Below, in pieces: positions 1 to 7,526 of a DNA stretch of 41,290 nucleotides. Below the pieces are notes generated by a model. It did not search any database. It was not told the DNA's origin and saw only the letters and a program-made list of their open reading frames with translations. Source of the DNA: Candidatus Mediterraneibacter tabaqchaliae (GTDB taxonomy: Bacteria; Bacillota; Clostridia; Lachnospirales; Lachnospiraceae); assembly GCA_019120595.1 (NCBI GenBank), contig DWUV01000054.1, positions 1-41,290 of the forward strand. The letters are read 5' to 3'. How positions within the stretch are numbered: the first letter of the stretch is position 1; every line of letters starts with the position of its first letter. The position numbers were made by a program, and so were the translations under genes.

Positions 1-141
1 CCTTCACTGATTCTGTGGCCCCGCCGTACACAGCGGTCTCTTTGTTTCTTTCTGTGCACATTATAGCACGGAGCTTTCGGAAATTCTTTATATTTTTAGT
101 TCATCTTATGGTAAAAATGTTGCACGCTTTCGCTTCTTTAC
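1..141. other. Left-edge noncoding stretch
   Basis: No convincing coding region is seen between the window edge and the stop codon of the nucleotidyltransferase gene. A TATAAT hexamer on the minus strand (60-65) could be the -10 of a promoter firing toward position 1, but no good -35 lies 16-18 bp upstream of it. The neighbouring gene on the left is outside the window. Confidence 0.3.
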
Positions 142-1068
142 CTATGCCTCTCCCCACAGTTCCTGAGGATACAGCCCCTTGTCTTTTAATGACTGCACAG
201 CCGCTACAACGACCGGCTTGTCTTCTTTGTATGTGACGCCGTACCACTTGTCTTCTGACTCCAGCACCTTTACCGTCGCCCGTCCTTCTTCCAGAAGCCC
301 GCTCACTACCGCCGGAAGGAAATACTCGCATTTCAGAGGATTCTCTTTGAGCCCTTTCTCCAGGAATGCCGGGAAGCCCGCTTTGATCTCATCCAATATA
401 CTGTGTGTGAATCCCCACATATTCATAGACACAAGAGTATCCCCGTCAATCTCTGTCCATGTCTGGCCGTCGTCCTCAGAGTATTCGATGCCGCCGTTCC
501 TCTTTTCGATGCGCGTGCGTTCCGTTACGCTGACAAGCTCGTTTTCCGCATTCAGCCCGCACACTCCCCTTGCCACATGCCCGTTGTCTGTCACGGTATT
601 TTTCAGCCGGTAGCCGACCATTGTGTAGCGGTATTTCTCATCATCCTCGTGGGTGGTAAGGTAATCGTAAATCGTCTGGAACGCATGGCGCCCGTAATAG
701 TCATCCGCGTTTATGACCGCAAACGGTCCGTCGATCTCATCCATAGCGCTTAAGACCGCATGGGCTGTACCCCACGGTTTGACGCGCCCCTCAGGGATTT
801 CAAACCCTTCCGGGATATTTGCAAGCTCCTGGAAGACATACGCCACTTCCATCACTTTTTCGATCCGCCTGCCGACCGCCTCTTTAAAATCTGCTTCATT
901 TTCCTTTTTAATGATAAAAACAACTTTCTCAAATCCCGCGCGCTTTGCGTCATAGATCGAGAAGTCCATGATGATATGCCCTTCCCCGTCCACCGGGTCG
1001 ATCTGTTTCAGACCGCCGTATCTGCTTCCCATACCTGCTGCCATGATGACTAAAACCGGTTTCTTCAT
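142..1068 (-). CDS. Sugar-phosphate nucleotidyltransferase
   Basis: A 308-residue protein of the nucleotidyltransferase (GT-A fold) family, which transfers a nucleoside monophosphate from an NTP to a sugar-1-phosphate in the cytosol. Residues 8-20 carry the NTP-binding signature (MAAGMGSRYGGLK), with the conserved Arg16 and Lys20. A metal-binding NADDYYG motif lies near residue 120. The start ATG is preceded by AGGAGGAAAG at good spacing. The gene has its own promoter (1148-1176) and is divergent from the MerR gene. Known bifidobacterial lacto-N-biose loci carry a hexose-1-phosphate uridylyltransferase and an N-acetylhexosamine kinase beside GH112, so this enzyme could activate the sugar-1-phosphate released by the GH112 enzyme at 10105. 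That link is inference, and the real substrate cannot be read from the sequence. Confidence 0.85.
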   Translation of the reverse strand: MKKPVLVIMAAGMGSRYGGLKQIDPVDGEGHIIMDFSIYDAKRAGFEKVVFIIKKENEADFKEAVGRRIEKVMEVAYVFQELANIPEGFEIPEGRVKPWGTAHAVLSAMDEIDGPFAVINADDYYGRHAFQTIYDYLTTHEDDEKYRYTMVGYRLKNTVTDNGHVARGVCGLNAENELVSVTERTRIEKRNGGIEYSEDDGQTWTEIDGDTLVSMNMWGFTHSILDEIKAGFPAFLEKGLKENPLKCEYFLPAVVSGLLEEGRATVKVLESEDKWYGVTYKEDKPVVVAAVQSLKDKGLYPQELWGEA

Positions 1069-1147
1069 TTTATCTTTCCTCCTGCTGAAATCTTATATGC
1101 TCGCGTCCGGCAGCTTCCTGTCCGCCTTCCCGCTCATTTCCTGTTCC

Positions 1148-1176
1148 ATTGTATGATAAACAGCTCTGTTTTTCAA
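1148..1176 (-). promoter_or_regulatory. Sigma-A type promoter of the nucleotidyltransferase gene
   Basis: Read on the minus strand: -35 TTGAAA (1171-1176), a 17-bp spacer, and -10 TACAAT (1148-1153). This is about 80 bp upstream of the start codon at 1068 and points toward it. Confidence 0.6.
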
Positions 1177-1271
1177 GACATGCGCTTTTATTCTCACTGC
1201 GTCCCAGGCTTTTTGTTAATGTTCACAGCGACGGCCTTTTATCACTTTTTACAAAAACCTCAAGATTTCTC

Positions 1272-1302
1272 TTGACTGTAAACCCTGTTGACACCTTATA
1301 CT
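1272..1302 (+). promoter_or_regulatory. MerR-type promoter with 19-bp spacer
   Basis: -35 TTGACT (1272-1277) and -10 TATACT (1297-1302) are separated by 19 bp, the over-long spacing that MerR-family regulators correct by untwisting DNA. The spacer holds an imperfect dyad: GTAAACCCTGT (1278-1288) against ACACCTTATAC (1291-1301), 7 of 11 positions complementary. The gene directly downstream encodes a MerR-family protein, so autoregulation is likely. Confidence 0.7.
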
Positions 1303-1340
1303 CGGCACAGATAAAATAATACAGCAGGGAGGATTTTGCC

Positions 1341-2873
1341 ATGACGATCAAAGAAATCGAAGACCTTTCAGGAATGACCCGCGCCAATATCCGTTTCTAT
1401 GAGTCGCAGGGTCTCCTGACTCCAGCCAGGGATACAAACGGTTACCGGAATTATACAGAAAAGGACCTGGAAACGCTGACGCGGATCCGGCTCCTGCGGA
1501 CTCTCCATTTAAGCCTTGATGATATCCGTGCAGCCGGAAATGGAGAGAAGGATTTTGAAGATCTGCTTTTAAAGCATCTCAGATATTTAAAAGAAGAGCA
1601 GAACGGACTGATCCAGTGCCAGAAAGTATGCGAGCAGATGTGCCGCGACCATGCGGCTTATGACACATTTGACGCACAGTATTATCTCGACATGATGGAT
1701 ATGCCGCAGGGCAGCGCGCCCCCGGAGCTGGAGAAAGACACTGTCCCAAAGGTGACCGCTCCGTGGCGCCGGTTCTTTGCCCGTGAGATCGACCTTACGC
1801 TGTACAGTCTGCTCTGGAGCGCCTTTCTGACTCTCGTGATCGGCGTCAATATCGGTGACAGTTTCTCTTTAGATACATCGGTCACCTTTTTGATCCTGAG
1901 CACGGTCGGCAGCCTGTTTATAACAAACCTTATTGTCCTGCTTGTCGAGCCTTTGTTCCTGACATTTACCGGGACTACCCCCGGCAAGTTCTGTTTCGGG
2001 CTGAAGGTGGCAGCCCTCGGCGGGAAGAGGCTTCCTTACCGGGAAGCGCTCCGCCGTACGTGGGATGTACTTTGGAAAGGCTACGGATTCCACATACCGG
2101 TCTACTGGCTCGTGCGCATGTACAGATCTTACAAGGCATGCACAAACGAAGAAATATTATACTGGGAAGAAGACTCTGTACTGAGCCTGAACAAAGGCAG
2201 GCTCCCTCTGGGGATCTGCGCTGCGATCGCGCTTCTCCCTTTCTCACTCATATTAGAAGACACGCTGAACCAGTACGCAGCGATCCCGGACAACACAGGA
2301 GATCTCACAGTAGAAGAATTCTGCGAAAACTTTAATGACACGCAGGAATTCTTCGGCATTGAGCGCCAGCTGAACCTGCCTCCTTCCATCACATCCGGTC
2401 TCGCGGGGATCCCTGACTCCGCCCTTTATCTGGACGGCCAGGCGAAATGGACAAAGAAACCGGGAACTCCTTATATCAACCAGAACGGAGACTACGCGCC
2501 GCTGCCCGAATTTCAATTCACAGAGGAAAACGGCATCATAACCGGCATCCGCTTTTCCTATTCCGTGGAAAATGAGAATGTCAGGATCTCGTCCTACGGA
2601 GAGGTCATGGCGCTTGCCGCCGTCTCCTATATCTGCGCCCAGGACAGCTACTCGATCCAGCCGGATACGCCGGAAGAGATCTTCTCCCGCATCCGGGAAC
2701 ACGGGGACTATTTCGAAGATTTCAGCTTTGCTGATGCCGGGATCTCGGTGGAGTGCGATTTTAACTACGAAGGATATGATCTCGTCTTTGACAGCTATGG
2801 TTCGGCAGTTCTGGAGCCCGTATACGGCGAAGACGCCCGGTTCAGCGCAGAATTTTCCATGTCTGCCCGTTAA
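1341..2873 (+). CDS. MerR-family regulator fused to an RDD membrane domain
   Basis: A 510-residue fusion. Residues 1-70 are a MerR winged helix-turn-helix (TIKEIEDLSGMTRANIRFYE, then GYRNYTEKDL), followed by a helical dimerisation stretch to about 110 with two Cys in the segment CQKVCEQMC. From about 140 an RDD-family membrane domain begins (RRFFAREIDL, then TPGKFCFGLKV), with transmembrane segments near 155-175, 182-207 and 288-305. The last 200 residues are acidic, lack membrane segments and probably face outside; no known domain was recognised there. Ordinary MerR proteins are 110-280 residues and soluble. The start has GGGAGG 11 bp upstream. The 19-bp-spacer promoter suggests self-control. 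The likely role is a one-component membrane sensor; its signal is unknown. The gene converges on the TauE/SafE gene with only 3 bp between them. Confidence 0.85.
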   Translation: MTIKEIEDLSGMTRANIRFYESQGLLTPARDTNGYRNYTEKDLETLTRIRLLRTLHLSLDDIRAAGNGEKDFEDLLLKHLRYLKEEQNGLIQCQKVCEQMCRDHAAYDTFDAQYYLDMMDMPQGSAPPELEKDTVPKVTAPWRRFFAREIDLTLYSLLWSAFLTLVIGVNIGDSFSLDTSVTFLILSTVGSLFITNLIVLLVEPLFLTFTGTTPGKFCFGLKVAALGGKRLPYREALRRTWDVLWKGYGFHIPVYWLVRMYRSYKACTNEEILYWEEDSVLSLNKGRLPLGICAAIALLPFSLILEDTLNQYAAIPDNTGDLTVEEFCENFNDTQEFFGIERQLNLPPSITSGLAGIPDSALYLDGQAKWTKKPGTPYINQNGDYAPLPEFQFTEENGIITGIRFSYSVENENVRISSYGEVMALAAVSYICAQDSYSIQPDTPEEIFSRIREHGDYFEDFSFADAGISVECDFNYEGYDLVFDSYGSAVLEPVYGEDARFSAEFSMSAR

Positions 2874-2876
2874 GCG

Positions 2877-3671
2877 TCACGCCATGCCGAATTTCACGGC
2901 ATTATATATATTGATGCCGATGATCACTGCCATCAGGGCGATAAACAGTTTGTTGACCCCTTCTTCGCTGATCTTTTTATTGACCTTGCTGCCGAGCGTC
3001 CCGCCCAGTATCCCCCCGACCACCATAGCGGCGAGATACGCGGCGCTCACCTTCGGGATGCTCCCTGTGCCACAGGTCTGGATCAGGCTTGTGATCTGCG
3101 AAAACATGATAATATACAGGGAGCTCAGTGCCGCCTCCTTTGTGCTCATGGAAAAGAAATACGCAAGCACTACCAGGTTGATCGGTCCGCCCCCGATGCC
3201 GAGGAAACTGGACATCACTCCCAGCAGGATGCCGATGACAACGCAGAGCCAGATCTGCGTATATGTTTTTGTCCTGATCCGGTGCTTAAATACCGTGTAG
3301 ATCAGGGTGCCGAGAGTTACCGCGATCAGGACAAGTGCCTGTGTCATCCCGACTACCGCTTCGTTCCCCACTGCCGCTTTGAGAGACTGGAACATCGTCT
3401 TTCCCAGCACTCCGCCTACAGCGGCCCCCACTGCCAGCCCGGTAGCGATGCGCAGGTCGAGCTTCGCTGCCTTTGACCGTACATTTTTATATACAGACAC
3501 CACAGACATGGCAAGGACTGTACATCCCGACAGGAAACTGATGGCGCTCACGCTCATGATGCCTGTCGCATCCAGCACAGGCTTAATGATAACTCCTCCC
3601 CCGATCCCGCAGATGGATCCGGCAATGGAGGATAAAATACTCACTGCAAAAAAAACAATTACCATTCCCAT
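2877..3671 (-). CDS. TauE/SafE family sulfite/anion exporter
   Basis: A 264-residue hydrophobic protein with about eight membrane segments. It is recognised as TauE/SafE (formerly DUF81) by the two glycine-rich repeats: SIAGSICGIGGGVIIKPVL near residue 17 and MSSFLGIGGGPINLVVLAYF near residue 155. Members move sulfite, sulfoacetate or other organosulfur anions across the membrane, but assignments by homology are loose. The start ATG follows GAGAAGGGAG. The gene sits between a MerR-RDD regulator and a sulfatase. Export of sulfite or sulfate released by the sulfatase is a possible connection but rests on adjacency only, as the genes are divergent and separately transcribed. Confidence 0.85.
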   Translation of the reverse strand: MGMVIVFFAVSILSSIAGSICGIGGGVIIKPVLDATGIMSVSAISFLSGCTVLAMSVVSVYKNVRSKAAKLDLRIATGLAVGAAVGGVLGKTMFQSLKAAVGNEAVVGMTQALVLIAVTLGTLIYTVFKHRIRTKTYTQIWLCVVIGILLGVMSSFLGIGGGPINLVVLAYFFSMSTKEAALSSLYIIMFSQITSLIQTCGTGSIPKVSAAYLAAMVVGGILGGTLGSKVNKKISEEGVNKLFIALMAVIIGINIYNAVKFGMA

Positions 3672-3874
3672 AACTTTTCTCCCTTCTCCTTTGTCACTGT
3701 GATTCTATCTTACATTATTTTTATCCTTTCTGCCACACACTTTCCCCATCTTCTCTTCTTTCCGCCTTATCTCCGTAAACGCTTGCTTTTCATCCGTATT
3801 TGTATTATGGTGGGTACAGAGCATACTCCTCTGTACTGCTCTCACGATCATCTACCTTTAAGGAGAAAAAGTTT

Positions 3875-5338
3875 ATGGACAAAAAACCAAATATCATCCT
3901 GATCATGACAGATCAGCTGCGGGGCGACTGCCTGGGCTATGCAGGGCATCCCGATGTAAAAACACCGTATCTGGACACCCTCGCCTCAACAGGCGTCATG
4001 TTTGACCGCGCCTACAGCGCGTGCCCCAGCTGCATCGCAGCCCGCGCCGCGCTGCACACAGGCATGGAACAGAGCCATCACGGACGTGTAGGGTACGAGG
4101 ACGGAGTCCCGTGGAACTATGAGCATACCCTTGCAGGCGAACTTTCAAAAGCCGGCTATTATACGCAGTGCGTAGGGAAGATGCACGTCCATCCGCTCCG
4201 CAATTACCTTGGTTTCCACAATGTAGAACTGCATGACGGATATCTGCACTCCGCCCGGTACGGCAGCGTCCCATACCGCGAATCCCAGTTTTACGCGGAC
4301 GACTATTTCTACTGGCTGAAAGACCAGCTCGGCGCCTCCGCGGATGTGACAGATACCGGGATCGACTGCAACAGCTGGATTGCCCGTCCCTGGACCCACG
4401 AAGAAAAATATCATCCGACCAATTGGGTGACAGACCGGTCGCTGGATTTCCTGAGGCGTCGCGACCCGAGGCAGCCGTTTTTCCTGATGGCGTCATACCT
4501 GAGGCCCCATCCGCCTTTTGACGCTCCCCAGCACTATTTTGACCTGTACAGCGGGAAAGATCTGCGTCCGCCATTCATCGGTTCCTGGGAAACCGATGAA
4601 TACTTAAAAAGAGACGGCAGGATCTTTGACTCCAAAACCGGTCCGGCCGATCCGGAGCTTATGAGGCAGGCACAGATCGGCTATTACGCGTGCATCACCC
4701 ATCTTGACCATCAGATCGGGCGGCTCATCATGGGGCTGATCGAACATGAGATCTACGAAGATACTGTGATCCTCTTTACTTCTGACCACGGGGAAGAGCT
4801 GTGCGACCACCATATGTTCCGCAAATCCCGTCCCTATGAGGGGAGCTGCCGGATCCCCCTGCTCTTCCGGGCAGGCAGCGGCACAGGCATCACCGTAAAG
4901 AGCGGTCAGCGCTGCCACAGCGTTGCCGAGCTGCGCGATATCATGCCGACCCTCCTTGATATCGCCGGGGCAGAAATCCCTGATCCCGTGGACGGGAAAA
5001 GCCTCCTTCCCCTTGCGGCTGACACAGGGCAGACTGTCCGCGGATGGCTCCACGGAGAACACTCCTACGGCGATTTTTCCAACCACTGGATCGTCACGGA
5101 ACATGACAAATATATCTGGTATCCGGAAACAGGACAGGAACAGTACTTTGATCTTTCAGCGGATCCCCACGAACTCACCGACCTTTCAGCGGATCCCGGC
5201 TGCCAGGCGAGGATCAGCCAGCTGAGAGGGTATCTGATCCATTCCCTGAAAGACCGGAAAGAAGGCTTTACTGACGGGGAAAAGCTTATCACCGGCCGGC
5301 CTTATCCGCCTACCCTGAAAACAGCTTCCATGCCATAA
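3875..5338 (+). CDS. Sulfatase (formylglycine-dependent), probably cytoplasmic
   Basis: A 487-residue alkaline-phosphatase-superfamily sulfatase. Visible features are the N-terminal metal site (NIILIMTDQLRGD, Asp13), the C-x-A-x-R maturation motif CIAAR with Cys53 as the residue oxidised to formylglycine, GKMHVHP (Lys102, His104), and FTSDHGEELCDH (Asp304, His305) for the second half of the calcium site. The start at 3875 is chosen because AGGAGAAAA precedes it and the family begins here; an upstream in-frame ATG at 3800 has no ribosome site. There is no signal peptide or membrane segment, so the enzyme should act in the cytosol. A strong terminator follows. No anaerobic sulfatase-maturating radical-SAM gene is in the window, so maturation must come from elsewhere. 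The substrate is unknown; a sulfated glycan fragment imported by the neighbouring ABC system is plausible. Confidence 0.9.
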   Translation: MDKKPNIILIMTDQLRGDCLGYAGHPDVKTPYLDTLASTGVMFDRAYSACPSCIAARAALHTGMEQSHHGRVGYEDGVPWNYEHTLAGELSKAGYYTQCVGKMHVHPLRNYLGFHNVELHDGYLHSARYGSVPYRESQFYADDYFYWLKDQLGASADVTDTGIDCNSWIARPWTHEEKYHPTNWVTDRSLDFLRRRDPRQPFFLMASYLRPHPPFDAPQHYFDLYSGKDLRPPFIGSWETDEYLKRDGRIFDSKTGPADPELMRQAQIGYYACITHLDHQIGRLIMGLIEHEIYEDTVILFTSDHGEELCDHHMFRKSRPYEGSCRIPLLFRAGSGTGITVKSGQRCHSVAELRDIMPTLLDIAGAEIPDPVDGKSLLPLAADTGQTVRGWLHGEHSYGDFSNHWIVTEHDKYIWYPETGQEQYFDLSADPHELTDLSADPGCQARISQLRGYLIHSLKDRKEGFTDGEKLITGRPYPPTLKTASMP

Positions 5339-5380
5339 GGCAGGCATATCGGATCACACTGTATATCCGACCGCAGCGCA

Positions 5381-5414
5381 GAAAACGGACTGACCAAAGT
5401 CCGTTTTCTTTTTT
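5381..5414 (+). terminator. Intrinsic terminator of the sulfatase gene
   Basis: Stem GAAAACGGACT (5381-5391) pairs perfectly with AGTCCGTTTTC (5398-5408), with a 6-nt loop and then six T residues (5409-5414). It lies 43 bp after the sulfatase stop. Confidence 0.9.
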
Positions 5415-5420
5415 CTGCAT

Positions 5421-5476
5421 AAAAACAGAGCCTCCGCTCCGGCAGATGATCCATCCGCTCTGCAGAGGCCCTTTTT
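5421..5476 (-). terminator. Terminator of the ABC sugar-transport operon
   Basis: On the minus strand GCCTCTGC (5469-5462) pairs with GCGGAGGC (5437-5430), with one G-U pair, and a T run follows at 5425-5421. A shorter inner pairing lies in the loop. A T run on the plus side (5472-5476) could let it act in both directions. It lies just beyond the stop codon of the small membrane protein. Confidence 0.6.
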
Positions 5477-5482
5477 CTGATG

Positions 5483-5650
5483 CTATTTATATTTCCGGTT
5501 ATACAGGAATAAAAGCGTCAGCAAACCTACAAGCCCGATCAGCTCCATAGCCAGTCCCATGGCGCTGATATTTTTCTGACCTGCAACGATCAGGACGAGG
5601 CAGACAATAAACACAACCAACATAATGATATTTCTGATAACATTGCTCAT
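5483..5650 (-). CDS. Small membrane protein of the ABC operon (DUF6903-like)
   Basis: A 55-residue protein too short for routine ORF lists. It begins MSNVIRNIIMLVVFIVCLVL, has a second hydrophobic segment near residues 32-49 and ends in a basic tail (YNRKYK). The predicted form is two membrane helices joined by a short polar loop. It is supported by AGGAGGGG 6-7 bp before the ATG, by a 13-bp gap to the upstream permease gene whose TAG stop overlaps that ribosome site, and by an operon terminator right after it. I recall similar 50-60 residue proteins (DUF6903) at the 3' end of carbohydrate ABC operons in Lachnospiraceae, but could not check this. It may stabilise or regulate the permease pair. 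Function is unknown. Confidence 0.8.
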   Translation of the reverse strand: MSNVIRNIIMLVVFIVCLVLIVAGQKNISAMGLAMELIGLVGLLTLLFLYNRKYK

Positions 5651-5663
5651 TCTCTTTCCCCTC

Positions 5664-6536
5664 CTAACCTTTCAATCCGCCTAAAGTCATACCCTTTGTA
5701 AGCTGCTTCTGGACACAGATATACAGGACAAGGACCGGTATCATAACGATCACAAGACCTGCATACATGATCCCGTAATTGGTAGCCGTCCTCTCCACTG
5801 CCATCAGGTTCTTCAGTCCGACAGCCAGAGTATTGTGCTCATTCATTACAGTAAATGCTATGATATACTCATTCCAGAATGACAGGAACTGGAACAGGAT
5901 CACCGTCAGGATACTCGGCTTTGCCATCGGTATCATAATGCTGACCATGGTCTTGAAATATCCGCATCCGTCGATATATGCCGCTTCCTCAAATCCTTTG
6001 GGCAGTGTCTTAAAATACCCGCTCAGAAGATAGATAGAGAAAGACAGGGAGCTCGATGCATAAATGAGAGCCAGGATAAAGCGGTTGTCCAGGAAAAAGT
6101 CAACCCCAAGCATCCTGTTCGCCCCGCTGAGCATCAGGAAGATCGGCACTACGATGTAGTTGATATTCACAAACAATCCCGCCATAAACGCAACATTCAG
6201 GATCTTTTTCCCTTTGAAATCAAACCTGGACAATGCGTACGCTGCAGGCAGCGCGATCACCAGCAGAAGTATCAGCGCGAGCGCTGTCACGATAACAGAG
6301 TTAAGGAAAAATTCTCCCATTTCCGCATCGACAAACGCTGTCACGTAGTTCTGCCACTGGAGCTGTTCCGGAAGAGCCCACGGATTTGTGCCCTTTCCGA
6401 TAAACTCTGCATTTCTCTTAAAGCTTGCCATAAAGACCCAGAGCACTGGAACGATTATAGAAATAGTCATTGCAATGAGGGCGATATAGATGATCACTTT
6501 AAATATGATCTTGGATACTGTATTCTCCTTTTTCAT
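5664..6536 (-). CDS. Carbohydrate ABC transporter permease (MalG type)
   Basis: A 290-residue inner-membrane permease of the binding-protein-dependent CUT1 group with six predicted membrane segments. The EAA loop that contacts the ATPase is visible as EEAAYIDGCGYFKTMVSIMIP near residue 190 (EAA...G at the expected spacing). A GTG nine bases upstream (6545) is an alternative start; ATG 6536 was chosen because GGGAGG lies about 11 bp before it. The gene is third of four in the operon running from the binding protein (8903) to the small membrane protein (5483). No ATP-binding gene is present, so a shared MsiK/MsmK-type ATPase elsewhere must power it, as is usual for CUT1 systems in Firmicutes. 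Confidence 0.92.
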   Translation of the reverse strand: MKKENTVSKIIFKVIIYIALIAMTISIIVPVLWVFMASFKRNAEFIGKGTNPWALPEQLQWQNYVTAFVDAEMGEFFLNSVIVTALALILLLVIALPAAYALSRFDFKGKKILNVAFMAGLFVNINYIVVPIFLMLSGANRMLGVDFFLDNRFILALIYASSSLSFSIYLLSGYFKTLPKGFEEAAYIDGCGYFKTMVSIMIPMAKPSILTVILFQFLSFWNEYIIAFTVMNEHNTLAVGLKNLMAVERTATNYGIMYAGLVIVMIPVLVLYICVQKQLTKGMTLGGLKG

Positions 6537-6555
6537 TCGATCCACATCCTCCCTT

Positions 6556-7446
6556 CTAAAATTCGAGTACTTCTCTGTCTGTGATCTTATTTACAATAGC
6601 CGCAAGTGCAAAGGAGAAGATAAAGACCACAACACCGATCGCCATACCGTAGCCGTACACACTTGATCCGTATGCCTGAGAGTACATGTAGTTCAGGAAC
6701 ACTTCTGAATGCCCGTTCGGTCCGCCGTTGGACATCACCTGTACGAACAGGAAGCTTAAGTTGATCGTACTGATAATGTAGAACGTAAGTGTTGTACGGA
6801 TATTGCTCCAGATCAGAGGCAGGGTTACCTGGAAAAACATCTGAAGCTCCGTAGCCCCGTCGAGGGACGCCGCTTCATAGAGATCTTCCGGGATCGCCGC
6901 CATACTCGCCATATACATAACCATATAGTAACCGATCGCCTGCCAGATCAGGGCAAAGATGATCGAATACAGTACGATATTCTGGTCTCCCATCCACTGC
7001 TGCTTCAAAAATCCCAGGCCGATGGCGTCAAGGAATGTATTCAGCAGACCTGTGCTCGGATTGTAGATAGCGCCGAAAATACCGGCGATAACGACAATAC
7101 TCAAAATATTAGGGATATAGAAAATGATACGGAAGAAATTTTTCCCTTTAAACTTTCCGCGGTGCAGGATCGCACCGAACATGATCGCAAAAAAGATCGT
7201 GCACAATGTCACCAGCACAATGATCGCGATCGAGTTCTGCATTGCCTGAAGGAAATTCGTATCCCCCATTAATGTCTTAAAGTTATTGAGCCCTACAAAC
7301 TCTTTTCTATTTGTGATCCCCCCCATTCGGTACAGGGACATCCTGAACACGTTAATGGTAGGAATAAATATGAAAAGCGTAACCAGTATGGCAGCCGGCG
7401 CTATACAGAAAAAGACGAACCGTCCCTGCGACCGTTTTCTATTCAT
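6556..7446 (-). CDS. Carbohydrate ABC transporter permease (MalF type)
   Basis: A 296-residue permease, the partner of the MalG-type protein 19 bp downstream. Six membrane segments are predicted, the first at about 10-32. The EAA loop is YEAASLDGATELQMFFQVTLP near residue 190. The start ATG is preceded by GGAAGGAGGAAC. An 80-bp gap holding a strong stem-loop separates it from the binding-protein gene upstream, a usual device for making more binding protein than permease. From family and context it probably imports an oligosaccharide, plausibly the galactosyl-N-acetylhexosamine disaccharide split by the GH112 enzyme nearby. Confidence 0.93.
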   Translation of the reverse strand: MNRKRSQGRFVFFCIAPAAILVTLFIFIPTINVFRMSLYRMGGITNRKEFVGLNNFKTLMGDTNFLQAMQNSIAIIVLVTLCTIFFAIMFGAILHRGKFKGKNFFRIIFYIPNILSIVVIAGIFGAIYNPSTGLLNTFLDAIGLGFLKQQWMGDQNIVLYSIIFALIWQAIGYYMVMYMASMAAIPEDLYEAASLDGATELQMFFQVTLPLIWSNIRTTLTFYIISTINLSFLFVQVMSNGGPNGHSEVFLNYMYSQAYGSSVYGYGMAIGVVVFIFSFALAAIVNKITDREVLEF

Positions 7447-7468
7447 ACTGTTCCTCCTTCCTTTTTAA

Positions 7469-7496
7469 AAACGGTGAGCTATGACACTCACCGTTT
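7469..7496 (-). terminator. Stem-loop between binding protein and permease genes
   Basis: A perfect 10-bp inverted repeat, AAACGGTGAG (7469-7478) with CTCACCGTTT (7487-7496), and an 8-nt loop. On the minus strand it is followed by T-rich sequence. It probably acts as a partial terminator or a 3'-end mRNA stabiliser, raising binding-protein over permease expression. Confidence 0.7.
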
Positions 7497-7526
7497 CTTT
7501 CAGCGTTTCAAATGAATCAATTACTT

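Noticed and set aside
2873-2930. Terminator between the convergent MerR and TauE/SafE genes
   Set aside because: Only a 6-bp ATGCCG/CGGCAT stem inside the end of the exporter gene is seen, without a proper T run.
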